Positions 15,650 to 23,596 of a stretch of DNA of 64,000 nucleotides are shown one piece after another. The notes below the pieces were generated by a model that saw nothing but the letters and a program-made list of their open reading frames with translations, searched no databases and had not been told where the DNA came from. The DNA is taken from contig CAZNSG010000329.1 in assembly GCA_964575715.1 (NCBI GenBank), positions 1-64,000 on the forward strand, in the 5' to 3' direction. The position numbers were made by a program, and so were the translations under genes. Source of the DNA: PNAI01 sp964575715 (GTDB lineage Bacteria > Pseudomonadota > Alphaproteobacteria > Rhizobiales > Xanthobacteraceae). Position 1 is the first letter of the stretch; each line of letters opens with the position of its first letter.

Positions 15650-16537
15650 CTATGCGGACTTGCGAGACCAGTTTGCCGCGCGCAGCAGTTTCATTAATGT
15701 CGATGCCACGGTCGTCCGCTGCCGGCCGGCGACGCCGTACAGATAGACCGTTCGATGCAAGTCCGCGCCCTTGACGGGCGCGCGTACTATACTTTGCGGG
15801 CAGGTAATGCTCCTTGGAAGGAACCCGATTCCTATATTGGCTTCCAACAGCGCAATCAAATCCTGGTCCGACGACACTTCATGACTGTGATCTGCGTTAA
15901 GACCATTATTACGCAGGATCAGCATGAGCTCAGCGTAATTTTCCCAGTGACTCCCCATAAGAAATCGCTCGAGCTTGAGATCCTCAAAATGAATGCCCTC
16001 TTGGTTGGCTAGCCGATGCACCCGGTTAAATGCCACATCGAAAGAATCGTCGAAAAGTTTCCAACGATCGAGACGATCCCAGGTATCGCCGATCGAGGCA
16101 GCAATAGCGAGTTCAGCATCGCCGGACTTAAGATACTCGACAATTTGCGGTCCAGTGCCTCGTAGAATTTTCAACTCGATGTCGCTGAGATTTTTCTTGA
16201 GTTCGCTCACTTGAGACAAGATCTGGCCAAGCTCAATAGTATTCGATACCGCGATTTTGAGCGCACCAACTTCGCCCTTATTGACCAATGTCGCAAGCGA
16301 TCGCGCACTCACGGCACTCTCGTAACATTGCTTCAGATGTGGAAAAATTTGTTCTCCGAGCGGAGTCAGCATGGCGCGCGGCCGCTCACGGCGAAACAAA
16401 TCGCCACCGAGTTCGCCCTCAAGCAGCTTGATGGCGCGCGTCAGCGATGGCTGTGCGACATTGCATTCCTCGGCAGCCCGGGTGAAATTCAACGTCTGGG
16501 CGACGGCCAAGAAATATCGGACTTGATGCATTTCCAT
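15650..16537 (-). CDS. LysR-family transcriptional regulator
   Basis: 295 residues. The N-terminal winged HTH (RYFLAVAQTLNFTRAAEECNVAQPSLTR) is canonical LysR; the effector domain runs from about residue 92. Cysteines are at 25, 71 and 246 only, so the closely spaced redox pair that defines E. coli OxyR is absent, and any redox or electrophile sensing must differ. It sits in the middle of ten units carrying OxyR-like four-box operators and is the only DNA-binding regulator in 5.9-21.4 kb, making it the best candidate for their control. I see no such operator before its own start. Its upstream neighbour, 26 bp away on the same strand, is ndh. Confidence 0.93.
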   Translation of the reverse strand: MEMHQVRYFLAVAQTLNFTRAAEECNVAQPSLTRAIKLLEGELGGDLFRRERPRAMLTPLGEQIFPHLKQCYESAVSARSLATLVNKGEVGALKIAVSNTIELGQILSQVSELKKNLSDIELKILRGTGPQIVEYLKSGDAELAIAASIGDTWDRLDRWKLFDDSFDVAFNRVHRLANQEGIHFEDLKLERFLMGSHWENYAELMLILRNNGLNADHSHEVSSDQDLIALLEANIGIGFLPRSITCPQSIVRAPVKGADLHRTVYLYGVAGRQRTTVASTLMKLLRAANWSRKSA

Positions 16538-16563
16538 TCGCCGGCCCCCGCCCCCAGTGAGCC

Positions 16564-17886
16564 TTAACTCGCCCTTGAACGCAACTCTGGCTTCTCATGC
16601 ATACGCATACTGTCCAGATGCGGCGTAGACAATCCCGTGATGAGCCGGCTGCCGCGTTGAAACGTAACATAACTCCAGACCCAGTTCAGGGCGACAACAA
16701 ATCGATTCCTAAAACCGATCAGGAAGTAGATATGGGCCAAGCTCCAGAGCAACCAGGCCGAAAATCCCGAAAGGCGGAGCCGGCCAAACTGAGCAATGGC
16801 GCGTTTGCGCCCAATCGTGGCCAAAGTACCAAAATCGCGATAGCGAAATGCATGGATGGGCAGGCCACGAGTGCGCGCAATCAGCAGACGGGCAACATAA
16901 TTCCCTTGCTGTTTAGCGACGGGAGCAACGCCCGGCAACGTGGCTCCGTCGCCGGTCGAAACGGAAGCCGTATCGCCGATCACAAACACATGGGGGTGGC
17001 GGGGTACCGACAAATCAGGATTGACCTTGACCCGGCCGGCGCGGTCGGTTTCCGCGCCAAGCCAGCGCCCCGCCGGCGAGGCCATCACGCCCGCGGCCCA
17101 GATGATCGTCCGGCTCGGAATGAACTCGCCGGCAACGCGGACACCTTCGCAGCTGCATTCACTGACGGCGGTGCCAAGCCGAACTTCGACACCGAGCATC
17201 TCAAGCGAGCGCCGTGCTGACTCTGACAATGATGGATCAAACGGTGTCAAAACTCGCGGCGCGGCTTCGACCAAAATAATCTTGGCACAGCGTGGATCGA
17301 TGGAGCGAAAATCGGAAGCAAGCGCGCGACTGGCCAATTCCGCGATTGCGCCAGCCATTTCAACTCCAGTCGGACCGCCGCCGACGATGACAAAGGTCAA
17401 CAACCGGCGCCGCTCAACTGCATCATCCTCGGTCTCGGCTTTTTCAAAGGCGAGCAGGATTCGGCGACGCAAGTAGGTGGCGTCGTCAAGCGTCTTCAAG
17501 CCGGGCGCATAGGTCGCCCAATCGTCGCGACCAAAATAGGCATGCCGGACTCCGGTCGCGATGATCAGGTAATCGTACGAAATCCGTCGTTCATCCGCGA
17601 GCACTTGTCTTCGCTTTAAATCGACTCCGGTCACATCGGCGAGAATAACCTTGACGTTCTCCTGGCCACGCAAGATGGCTCGGATTGGCGAAGCAATATC
17701 GGCCGGCGATAGGCCTGCGGTTGCCACTTGATAAAGCAGCGGCTGGAACAGGTGATGATTGTTGCGGTCGATCAGCGTGATTTCGAATGGCTGCCCGGCT
17801 AGCCGCTTAGCCGCCGATAGACCGCCAAATCCTCCTCCAACGATCACTACATGAGGTTTGGAATGAGATTGCTGTGCGCTGTTCAT
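16564..17886 (-). CDS. ndh: Type II NADH dehydrogenase-like flavoprotein
   Basis: A 440-residue NDH-2 family protein. The FAD motif (IVGGGFGGLSAAKRL), the signature NHHLFQPLLYQVATAGL, the NADH motif (VIVGGGPTGVEMAGA) and the FVIGDTASV segment are present; a C-terminal hydrophobic stretch (LSGFSAWLLWSLAHIYFLIG) gives membrane attachment. It passes electrons from NADH to quinone without proton pumping. Its ATG overlaps the bufC stop (ATGA), so it is translationally coupled to the bufferin operon. An NDH-2 as fourth gene of a buf operon suggests a respiratory or copper-reducing role, which is inference. Confidence 0.92.
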   Translation of the reverse strand: MNSAQQSHSKPHVVIVGGGFGGLSAAKRLAGQPFEITLIDRNNHHLFQPLLYQVATAGLSPADIASPIRAILRGQENVKVILADVTGVDLKRRQVLADERRISYDYLIIATGVRHAYFGRDDWATYAPGLKTLDDATYLRRRILLAFEKAETEDDAVERRRLLTFVIVGGGPTGVEMAGAIAELASRALASDFRSIDPRCAKIILVEAAPRVLTPFDPSLSESARRSLEMLGVEVRLGTAVSECSCEGVRVAGEFIPSRTIIWAAGVMASPAGRWLGAETDRAGRVKVNPDLSVPRHPHVFVIGDTASVSTGDGATLPGVAPVAKQQGNYVARLLIARTRGLPIHAFRYRDFGTLATIGRKRAIAQFGRLRLSGFSAWLLWSLAHIYFLIGFRNRFVVALNWVWSYVTFQRGSRLITGLSTPHLDSMRMHEKPELRSRAS

Positions 17887-18704
17887 GGTTTTGAACCGGT
17901 TTGTGCGGCGACCGCAGGCCTATTGGACCAGCCGAAACCAATGACAATTTCAGATGAGATGAGCGTCGTAAGACTGGCTGCAAGGTCGAAGTTAGCCGCT
18001 GTTGCCACGGCGCATTCGATGGCAGATGCGACCGTCCTGCCCTGGGAAAGCGCGTTCAGGAACTCATAATCTCCATCGGACAGCCGCCAGACCACAACTT
18101 GCAGATAGGGTCGCGCGATAAGGGCCGACTCCGGTGCCCATTTTTGAATGTCGTTGGTGTCCCCGTAGTAGTTGGATTCCCAGATGCTAACGAAGGGGAA
18201 GCGTGAATTGAGCAACACCACAGATGGATGAAGATTTATCGTCAGCTCCGCGAGTTGATCTGGGGACAGTGAAGCGAACGCGCTCTTGCCGATCGGCTTT
18301 GCATCGGCGGCGTGATAGGCGCGCACGCGGGCTGCCTCCAACTCCGCGATCGTGGCGAGATATTCCGCCGCAGCGCCGTGCCCGACACTGCGAATGAATT
18401 GCGGGAAACTTTTGCCATACTCAAGCAGGATCGGCGATTTCGGGGGCTCTGCCGTTACATAGAGGCGCACAACCCCGTGAAACGAGTCATCGCCCAGGAG
18501 TTTGCGCACAACGGGATATTTTGCCGTGACGGCATTCATCAGCCCCCCGATGACGTTATTCCGATAGACGCCGAAGCGGCTTGCGGTTGTCGAGAGCGAG
18601 CGGGATTTGAGAAATGCAGAAATTGGCGAGACATCGGAAAAAATCGCGTGCGAAAACAATCGCTGAATGTCTGCAAGACCAAGCGTGTCCTGAAAGGCAT
18701 TCAT
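17883..18704 (-). CDS. bufC: DUF2063 protein, BufC/HvfC-type partner
   Basis: 273 residues from ATG 18704 (the longer frame to 18905 overlaps bufB). The N-terminal part (FQDTLGLADIQRLFSHAIF, then FGVYRNNVIGGLMNAVTAKYPV) is the DUF2063 putative DNA-binding-like domain that serves as precursor recognition/partner protein for MNIO enzymes. The C-terminal half resembles the second HvfC domain. It presents the BufA precursor to BufB. It begins 4 bp after the bufB stop and overlaps ndh by 4 bp, a tight operon. Confidence 0.88.
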   Translation of the reverse strand: MNAFQDTLGLADIQRLFSHAIFSDVSPISAFLKSRSLSTTASRFGVYRNNVIGGLMNAVTAKYPVVRKLLGDDSFHGVVRLYVTAEPPKSPILLEYGKSFPQFIRSVGHGAAAEYLATIAELEAARVRAYHAADAKPIGKSAFASLSPDQLAELTINLHPSVVLLNSRFPFVSIWESNYYGDTNDIQKWAPESALIARPYLQVVVWRLSDGDYEFLNALSQGRTVASAIECAVATAANFDLAASLTTLISSEIVIGFGWSNRPAVAAQTGSKP

Positions 18705-18708
18705 GACG

Positions 18709-19620
18709 TTACGCCGCAGCCATTTCTTCGCCGCTTTCGGCATTCGCCAAAAGAAGCGAGCGAGCGCGTGCCGCCTCGGACGCCAGCACTGCAAATGGCG
18801 GGACGTTATTGTCCCACTCGACGAGCGTTGGCGCGAGGTATTGATACGCCAATACCCGACGGTAGAGATCCCAGACTGAACCGCTGATTGGCTTTCCGTG
18901 ATCATCGATCAGCAGGCGCGCCCCGGAACTGTCGCGGTCCTCGGCAAAGCCAGCAAGATGAAATTCACCGACAAATTCGATGGGAAAGGCATCGATGTAA
19001 GCGGCGGCATCGAAGCCATGATTGACAGCGGAAATAAAAACATTGTTGACGTCGAGCAGCAATCCGCAGCCGGTCCTGCGCGCAACCGCGCGCAGAAATT
19101 CGGTTTCATCCATCGTGTTTGCTTTGAATGTTGTGTAGGTCGATGGATTCTCGAGCAGCATGCGCATTCCGATGGAGTTCTGCACTTCATCGACATGAGC
19201 GCAGATATGCGCCAAGGTTATTTCGTTGTAGGGCAAGGGCAAAAGATCGTTGAGAAAGGTGCCCTCATGCGTTGACCATGCCAGATGTTCCGAAAACAGT
19301 GCTGGCCGATATACGTCGATAAGTCCCTTCAACCGACGTAGATGATCGCGATCAAGCGGCGCGATGCCGCCAATTGACAAGCCGACGCCGTGAATTGAAA
19401 TCGGATAATCGGCCCTGATACGGCGGAGCAGATGATGTGGGGGGCCGCCGGCGCCCATGTAATTCTCCGCATGAATCTCAAAGAAATCGACGCGCGAATG
19501 AGCACTAAATATCTCTTCGGCATGCTCGTGTTTGAGCCCGGTTCCGACCGACATTGCGCCAAGTCTTGGTGCGTCCCGTCCTGGCGCTCCGGCTTTTGTC
19601 GATTTTGATTGCGCTCGCAT
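18709..19620 (-). CDS. bufB: DUF692 multinuclear iron oxygenase BufB
   Basis: 303 residues of the DUF692/MNIO family, a TIM barrel holding two or three iron ions. Ligand-bearing motifs are all visible: FFEIHAENYMG, SIHGVGLSIGG, FSEHLAW, LLENPSTY, LLDVNNVFISAVNHG, GEFHLAGF, DDHGKPI and LVEWDNNVP. In bufferin systems this enzyme converts precursor cysteines into thiooxazole-type groups that bind copper. It follows the precursor gene bufA by 96 bp and is followed by bufC. The assignment to the bufferin subgroup rests on the adjacent DUF2282 precursor. Confidence 0.93.
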   Translation of the reverse strand: MRAQSKSTKAGAPGRDAPRLGAMSVGTGLKHEHAEEIFSAHSRVDFFEIHAENYMGAGGPPHHLLRRIRADYPISIHGVGLSIGGIAPLDRDHLRRLKGLIDVYRPALFSEHLAWSTHEGTFLNDLLPLPYNEITLAHICAHVDEVQNSIGMRMLLENPSTYTTFKANTMDETEFLRAVARRTGCGLLLDVNNVFISAVNHGFDAAAYIDAFPIEFVGEFHLAGFAEDRDSSGARLLIDDHGKPISGSVWDLYRRVLAYQYLAPTLVEWDNNVPPFAVLASEAARARSLLLANAESGEEMAAA

Positions 19621-19716
19621 AACTCACCAGCGGTCGATATTGCGGTGCGGGCAGGGGGAGAAACTGGCGCACATTTTGCGCCGGCTCTCATCGGGATCTA
19701 TGGACCTTCCGCGCGA

Positions 19717-20007
19717 TCAGGGACGTGCGATCTCCTTGAGGGAGCCGACGCCGAAGGGAGTCTGCGTGGTCATGCAAGTTCCCTTGTTGACGAGCTTCCA
19801 GGCGTTGCCCTGGTAGTCCACTGTCGCGGTCGCGGCACAGGTCGTACCTGCGCCGGCGGCGCAATCATTTTCACCCTTCAGAGAGATGCCGTAGCATTTC
19901 TCCTTGGACGCTGCTTCTGCCGTCGACAATGTGCCGGCCGCTGCAAGCGCCGAACCCAGGGCTGCCGCGATCGCCAACGATAATGCAGGATTGAGTCTGT
20001 TCGACAT
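19717..20007 (-). CDS. bufA: Bufferin precursor BufA (DUF2282)
   Basis: A 96-residue DUF2282 protein. An unusually long signal peptide (residues 1-32, core [18 protein letters not shown]) leads to a mature part of about 64 residues with four cysteines at 38, 49, 57 and 78 (KCYG, ENDCA, TTCAA, GTC), the pattern of BufA1-type bufferins. Two or more of these are expected to be modified by BufB before export, giving a periplasmic copper-sequestering RiPP. First gene of bufABC-ndh; operator G ends 77 bp upstream. The ATG has an AAGGAG motif. Confidence 0.9.
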   Translation of the reverse strand: MSNRLNPALSLAIAAALGSALAAAGTLSTAEAASKEKCYGISLKGENDCAAGAGTTCAATATVDYQGNAWKLVNKGTCMTTQTPFGVGSLKEIARP

Positions 20008-20083
20008 TTGACTTCTCCTTAATACCCTAGATCGCTTCCCATGAGCGTCGCCGTATTGTGACGCGCTTCGCTACGATTATGAA

Positions 20084-20120
20084 ATATCATCCGGCAATTG
20101 ATGCGATAGCGTTTAGCTAT
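20084..20120 (-). promoter_or_regulatory. LysR-type four-box operator G (bufABC-ndh)
   Basis: Toward bufA: ATAG-N7-CTAT-N7-ATTG-N7-ATAT, followed by TTTCA. Boxes 1 and 2 are perfect. It ends 77 bp before the bufA start codon. Confidence 0.65.
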
Positions 20121-20124
20121 CCAT

Positions 20125-20334
20125 TTACCGAAGAACCGATTGCCCGTTGATGGCATGTGCCGATTGCCGCGATGCCTTGATGACGGACTGATCGGCGGTC
20201 AGCTTGCTGCCATTACGAAGAGAATCGATCCGTGCGTTGATGCCCGCGATCATGACGACGATCCCGGCAATCAAAGAAACTGCTACAATTCGGATATGCG
20301 TGTAGCGATCTGCGCCTCGCATTGAATGGTTCAT
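20125..20334 (-). CDS. Small single-span membrane protein
   Basis: 69 residues from ATG 20334, which has AAGAGG nearby; the longer frame to 20571 is upstream leader. One hydrophobic segment (IRIVAVSLIAGIVVMIAGI, residues 16-34) separates a basic N-terminus (His/Arg-rich) from a polar C-terminal tail. No family recognised. It has its own operator C 76 bp upstream, which is the main evidence that it is expressed. Its stop is only 5 bp from operator G, so it reads directly into the bufA promoter. Confidence 0.65.
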   Translation of the reverse strand: MNHSMRGADRYTHIRIVAVSLIAGIVVMIAGINARIDSLRNGSKLTADQSVIKASRQSAHAINGQSVLR

Positions 20335-20409
20335 GGCAACTATCCTCTTAAAGTCGGAGCAGGCCGAGGTTCGTGGCAAAAATTTAAAATCATCAGGCTC
20401 AATTGTATA

Positions 20410-20446
20410 ATGCCGTCTGGCTATTGAACCGATAGAGCGCGGAAAT
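20410..20446 (-). promoter_or_regulatory. LysR-type four-box operator C (small membrane protein)
   Basis: Toward the small gene: ATTT-N7-CTAT-N7-ATAG-N7-GCAT. The stretch from CTATCG to GGCATT is nearly identical to operator B. It ends 76 bp before ATG 20334. Confidence 0.65.
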
Positions 20447-20567
20447 GGTCTGGTTCGGTGGTCACAGAAAGCCCGTATCGCATTCATGATTTGCCAATGC
20501 CGGAGGTATTTTAGACCTTCTCGCACCACGACAATTTGGCACCAAAGAGGGCTGGATTCGAAAACTT

Positions 20568-21287
20568 TCAACGGCGTTTTTGCAGCTTTTTGAGCCCCGC
20601 GATGATTGCCTCGGGCTCCATGCGCTCGCGAAACTCGACGTTGAGCTGCCGCGCTTTCACCATTCCATCCTGGTCGACAATGAACTTTGCGGCAATTGGA
20701 AGAAAATAACTTTGATTGCCGTGGTAGTGCTCCAATTCAATCCCAACATCATCGTAAAGTCGCTTGATTTCAGCGCCAACCCAATGGACCAATCCAAGCG
20801 AAAGCGAATAACCCAGATCGATGTCGCTCAGGATCGGGAATGGAAGATCGTTAAGTTCAACGGAACTTTTGGTGAATTGCGCATTGTCCGGCATGATAGA
20901 GACAATCTGCGCGCCCAGCTTCTCGATTTGTGGATGTATCGCGGCGAGCGAGCGAAGTTCCAATTTGCAGTACGGGCACCAGTGCCCGCGATTGAAGCTG
21001 ACGACGACCGGTCCGGATTTCAGCAGTGAATTTAACGATACCAGGCTGCTTTTCTCATCGGGCAAAAGAAATGGCGGCAATTGCTCGCCGATTTTCGGTC
21101 CGATTTCGCCGCGATCAAGCACGCCGAGACGGGTTATCAGCTGTTCGTAAGGCTTGACGAATTGGGGTCGCAGCCGACTGCTCTGCTCGCGATAGGCTGA
21201 CAATCGGAGATTGAGCGAATCAAATTGGTTTCCGTTTCGCGTAAATACGTCGGCCGATGTTTCCGAAGGGGTATCAGGTTTGCTCAT
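20568..21287 (-). CDS. Peroxiredoxin-like protein 2
   Basis: 239 residues from ATG 21287 (GAGG upstream; better than ATG 21338, which overlaps operator H). The fold matches the protein at 14921: a helical N-terminus, then IGEQLPPFLLPDEKSSLVSL, the redox motif NRGHWCPYC, LGAQIVSIMPDN, FPILSDIDLGYSL and a basic C-terminus (LKKLQKRR). Cytosolic thiol-dependent peroxide or disulphide reduction is likely. It is the right-hand end of the predicted stress regulon. Confidence 0.9.
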   Translation of the reverse strand: MSKPDTPSETSADVFTRNGNQFDSLNLRLSAYREQSSRLRPQFVKPYEQLITRLGVLDRGEIGPKIGEQLPPFLLPDEKSSLVSLNSLLKSGPVVVSFNRGHWCPYCKLELRSLAAIHPQIEKLGAQIVSIMPDNAQFTKSSVELNDLPFPILSDIDLGYSLSLGLVHWVGAEIKRLYDDVGIELEHYHGNQSYFLPIAAKFIVDQDGMVKARQLNVEFRERMEPEAIIAGLKKLQKRR

Positions 21288-21331
21288 GTACGCCTCGTGC
21301 GTGCGACCAGCAGATAGCGTTGCTGCGAAAA

Positions 21332-21368
21332 ACAGCAAGTATCACGACGGCGGATAGCAAGGGGCTAT
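21332..21368 (-). promoter_or_regulatory. LysR-type four-box operator H (peroxiredoxin-like gene 2)
   Basis: Toward the gene: ATAG-N7-CTAT-N7-CGTG-N7-CTGT. Boxes 1 and 2 are perfect, boxes 3 and 4 degenerate. It ends 45 bp before ATG 21287, closer than in the other units. Confidence 0.5.
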
Positions 21369-21579
21369 CAATTCGATTTGGGTATCTGGCGCACTTGGAT
21401 TTGACTAACGCTTTGTTGACGGCAGGCGCAAAGAACCAGAATTAACCCTGTACGGCTTGCCTTGCAGAAGGCACCGTGTCTCACAGGTCCCAAGTGTGCA
21501 AATGCGCGTAAGACATCCTGCGGCACGGCAAGCTATATCCGTTGAGATGAATTTATAATGAGCCTGGGGTCTGGATTCG

Positions 21580-23571
21580 ATGGCATCGGCTGCTAATGCT
21601 GCTTTATGCGCGATAGTGGCGACAGCGTTTTGGACGTTGTTGGGCTATGCCATCGGCCGCCATATTTTCCCGCGTATTCTTGCAATCGGCACGGCAGCCA
21701 TCATTGGCTGGGCGGTCTACAACTCAGTCACACTGCCGATCTTTGGTCTATTCGGCTTCTCTCCGGTCACAGTAGCGAGCGCTATCGCGCTCTGCGTGAT
21801 CGGAAGTTGCACTTCGATATTTGCGCTATCGGGGAAAAGCGATACCGAACCCGCGCCGGCCATAGCCATGTGGGTTTATCTTGCTGCCGCTGTTCTTGCG
21901 CTGGTGCCAGCCGCGGCCATCTTGCCGAAGATCGCCGCGGACTCGGTGCAGCTTGCAAGTCCGATATTCGATCATTCCAAGGTGGCGATGATCGATGCCA
22001 TGGCGCGGCTTGGCTTACCTCCAGTAAATCCCTTCTTTGGCGAAGACGGCACGCCGGGCCGCCTCGCCTATTACTATCTCTGGTATTTCAGCGCCGCTCA
22101 GCTTTCGCTCGTGCTCGGCGTGAGTGGATGGGAAGCTGATATCGGACTGACATGGTTCTCCGCCTACGCGTCATTGACATTGATGATGGGCCTTGCGGTA
22201 TGGCTTAGCAAACGCTCCGCCGCCGCGATCTGGGTGGTGCTTCTCGCCGGTGCGACGTCGCTTCGCGCGACGCTCATAACCATTTTTGGCACCAACAATC
22301 TCGAGCCGTTTCTTTTGTCTTCGACAGGCTTTGCTGGCTGGATGTTTCAAGCGACGTGGGTGCCCCAGCATCTCACATCGGCATCGTGTGTCGTGGTTGC
22401 GATGCTCCTGCTGAGCCAATACGCGGTTCAGCAGAACATCGTGCTGCTCGCGGTACTGATCCTGGTGGTTGCCGCCGGATTTGAAAGTTCGACCTATGTC
22501 GGCGGCATCACTTTTTCCGTCGCCGCACTGATCGCCGTGCCAATTCTGCTTTTCAGCATTGACAAAGTCTTCCGGCTCCGTTTTGCGATTGGATTGTTGA
22601 CCGCAGCCGTGCTCGCGGCGGGTCTTGCTGCTCCATTTTTGTTCGATCAGATCGCAACTGTCGGCGCACGCGGCGCAGGCGCGCCGATCGTGATTGATCA
22701 TTTTGCCGTCCTTGGAGAAATGTTTACGCCGTTTCTTCGCCGTCTCCTGGATCTGCTCGCCTATTGGCTCATTCTAATGCCAATCGAGTTTCCGGCCACC
22801 TATTGCGCCGGCGCTCTTGCGCTAGTGGTCATGTTACGAGCTTTTGCGGCATTGCCGGAAAAATTCGCAACAGCTGCGTTCGCGTCACTTACGGTGGCGG
22901 GATTGGCCGTTTCATGGCTGCTTGTCAGCACACTCGGTGGAAACAACGATCTCGCCCTGCGCGCCGTCATAGCGCCTGCCATGATTCTGATCGCGAGCGC
23001 GGCGGCGGGGATGGTGCTCCGACCCCGACGTGCTGTGATAATCGCGGCCGCGCTTGGCGGTCTGCTCCTGAGCCTGCCGGATGCCGTGCGCATGATTCAT
23101 TACAACTTCGCCGGCGATGCGACCCCGGCCGGCCAAGCGTTTGCACAATCGCCGCAGATGTGGGCTGCCGTGCGCCAGCATGCAACACCAAACGCCCGGG
23201 TCGGCAACAACCCGCTATTCTTGCAGGACATGACGCCTTGGCCGGTCAATATTTCCTGGGCTTTGCTGGCCAATCGCAGCTCGTGCTTTGCCGGCCTTGA
23301 GCTGACTCTCGCCTACGCGCCGCTTACCCGCGAACGCCGCGAGACGATCAACGCGCAGTTTATTCGCGTGTTCGAAGGCCAAAGCACAGCAGAAGATATT
23401 TCGGATTTGGCGAGCAAATACGGCTGTGAAGTTGTTGCCCTCACAGTGCATGACAAGGCTTGGGATGCAGACCCGTTTGCTTCAAGCGCAAACTATCGCC
23501 TGGCCGAGGCCAAGGAAGGCCAGTGGAGGATCTATACACAAGTGCCCGCGACCGCTCCGGCAGTTCGGTAA
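21580..23571 (+). CDS. Large polytopic membrane protein, GT-C glycosyltransferase-like
   Basis: 663 residues with about 12-13 hydrophobic segments and a polar C-terminal region from about residue 515. A periplasmic loop near residue 140 reads LPPVNPFFGEDGTPGRLAYY followed by YLWYFSAAQ. This aromatic-rich motif after two helices resembles the catalytic first loop of GT-C enzymes and DUF2298-like proteins that use polyprenyl-phosphate sugars. No acceptor can be named. It is monocistronic, with a prominent upstream region but no stress operator, and converges on the YedY-like gene with 25 bp between stops. Confidence 0.65.
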   Translation: MASAANAALCAIVATAFWTLLGYAIGRHIFPRILAIGTAAIIGWAVYNSVTLPIFGLFGFSPVTVASAIALCVIGSCTSIFALSGKSDTEPAPAIAMWVYLAAAVLALVPAAAILPKIAADSVQLASPIFDHSKVAMIDAMARLGLPPVNPFFGEDGTPGRLAYYYLWYFSAAQLSLVLGVSGWEADIGLTWFSAYASLTLMMGLAVWLSKRSAAAIWVVLLAGATSLRATLITIFGTNNLEPFLLSSTGFAGWMFQATWVPQHLTSASCVVVAMLLLSQYAVQQNIVLLAVLILVVAAGFESSTYVGGITFSVAALIAVPILLFSIDKVFRLRFAIGLLTAAVLAAGLAAPFLFDQIATVGARGAGAPIVIDHFAVLGEMFTPFLRRLLDLLAYWLILMPIEFPATYCAGALALVVMLRAFAALPEKFATAAFASLTVAGLAVSWLLVSTLGGNNDLALRAVIAPAMILIASAAAGMVLRPRRAVIIAAALGGLLLSLPDAVRMIHYNFAGDATPAGQAFAQSPQMWAAVRQHATPNARVGNNPLFLQDMTPWPVNISWALLANRSSCFAGLELTLAYAPLTRERRETINAQFIRVFEGQSTAEDISDLASKYGCEVVALTVHDKAWDADPFASSANYRLAEAKEGQWRIYTQVPATAPAVR

Positions 23572-23596
23572 TCGGCCCTGCAAGTTTAGCGCGACA

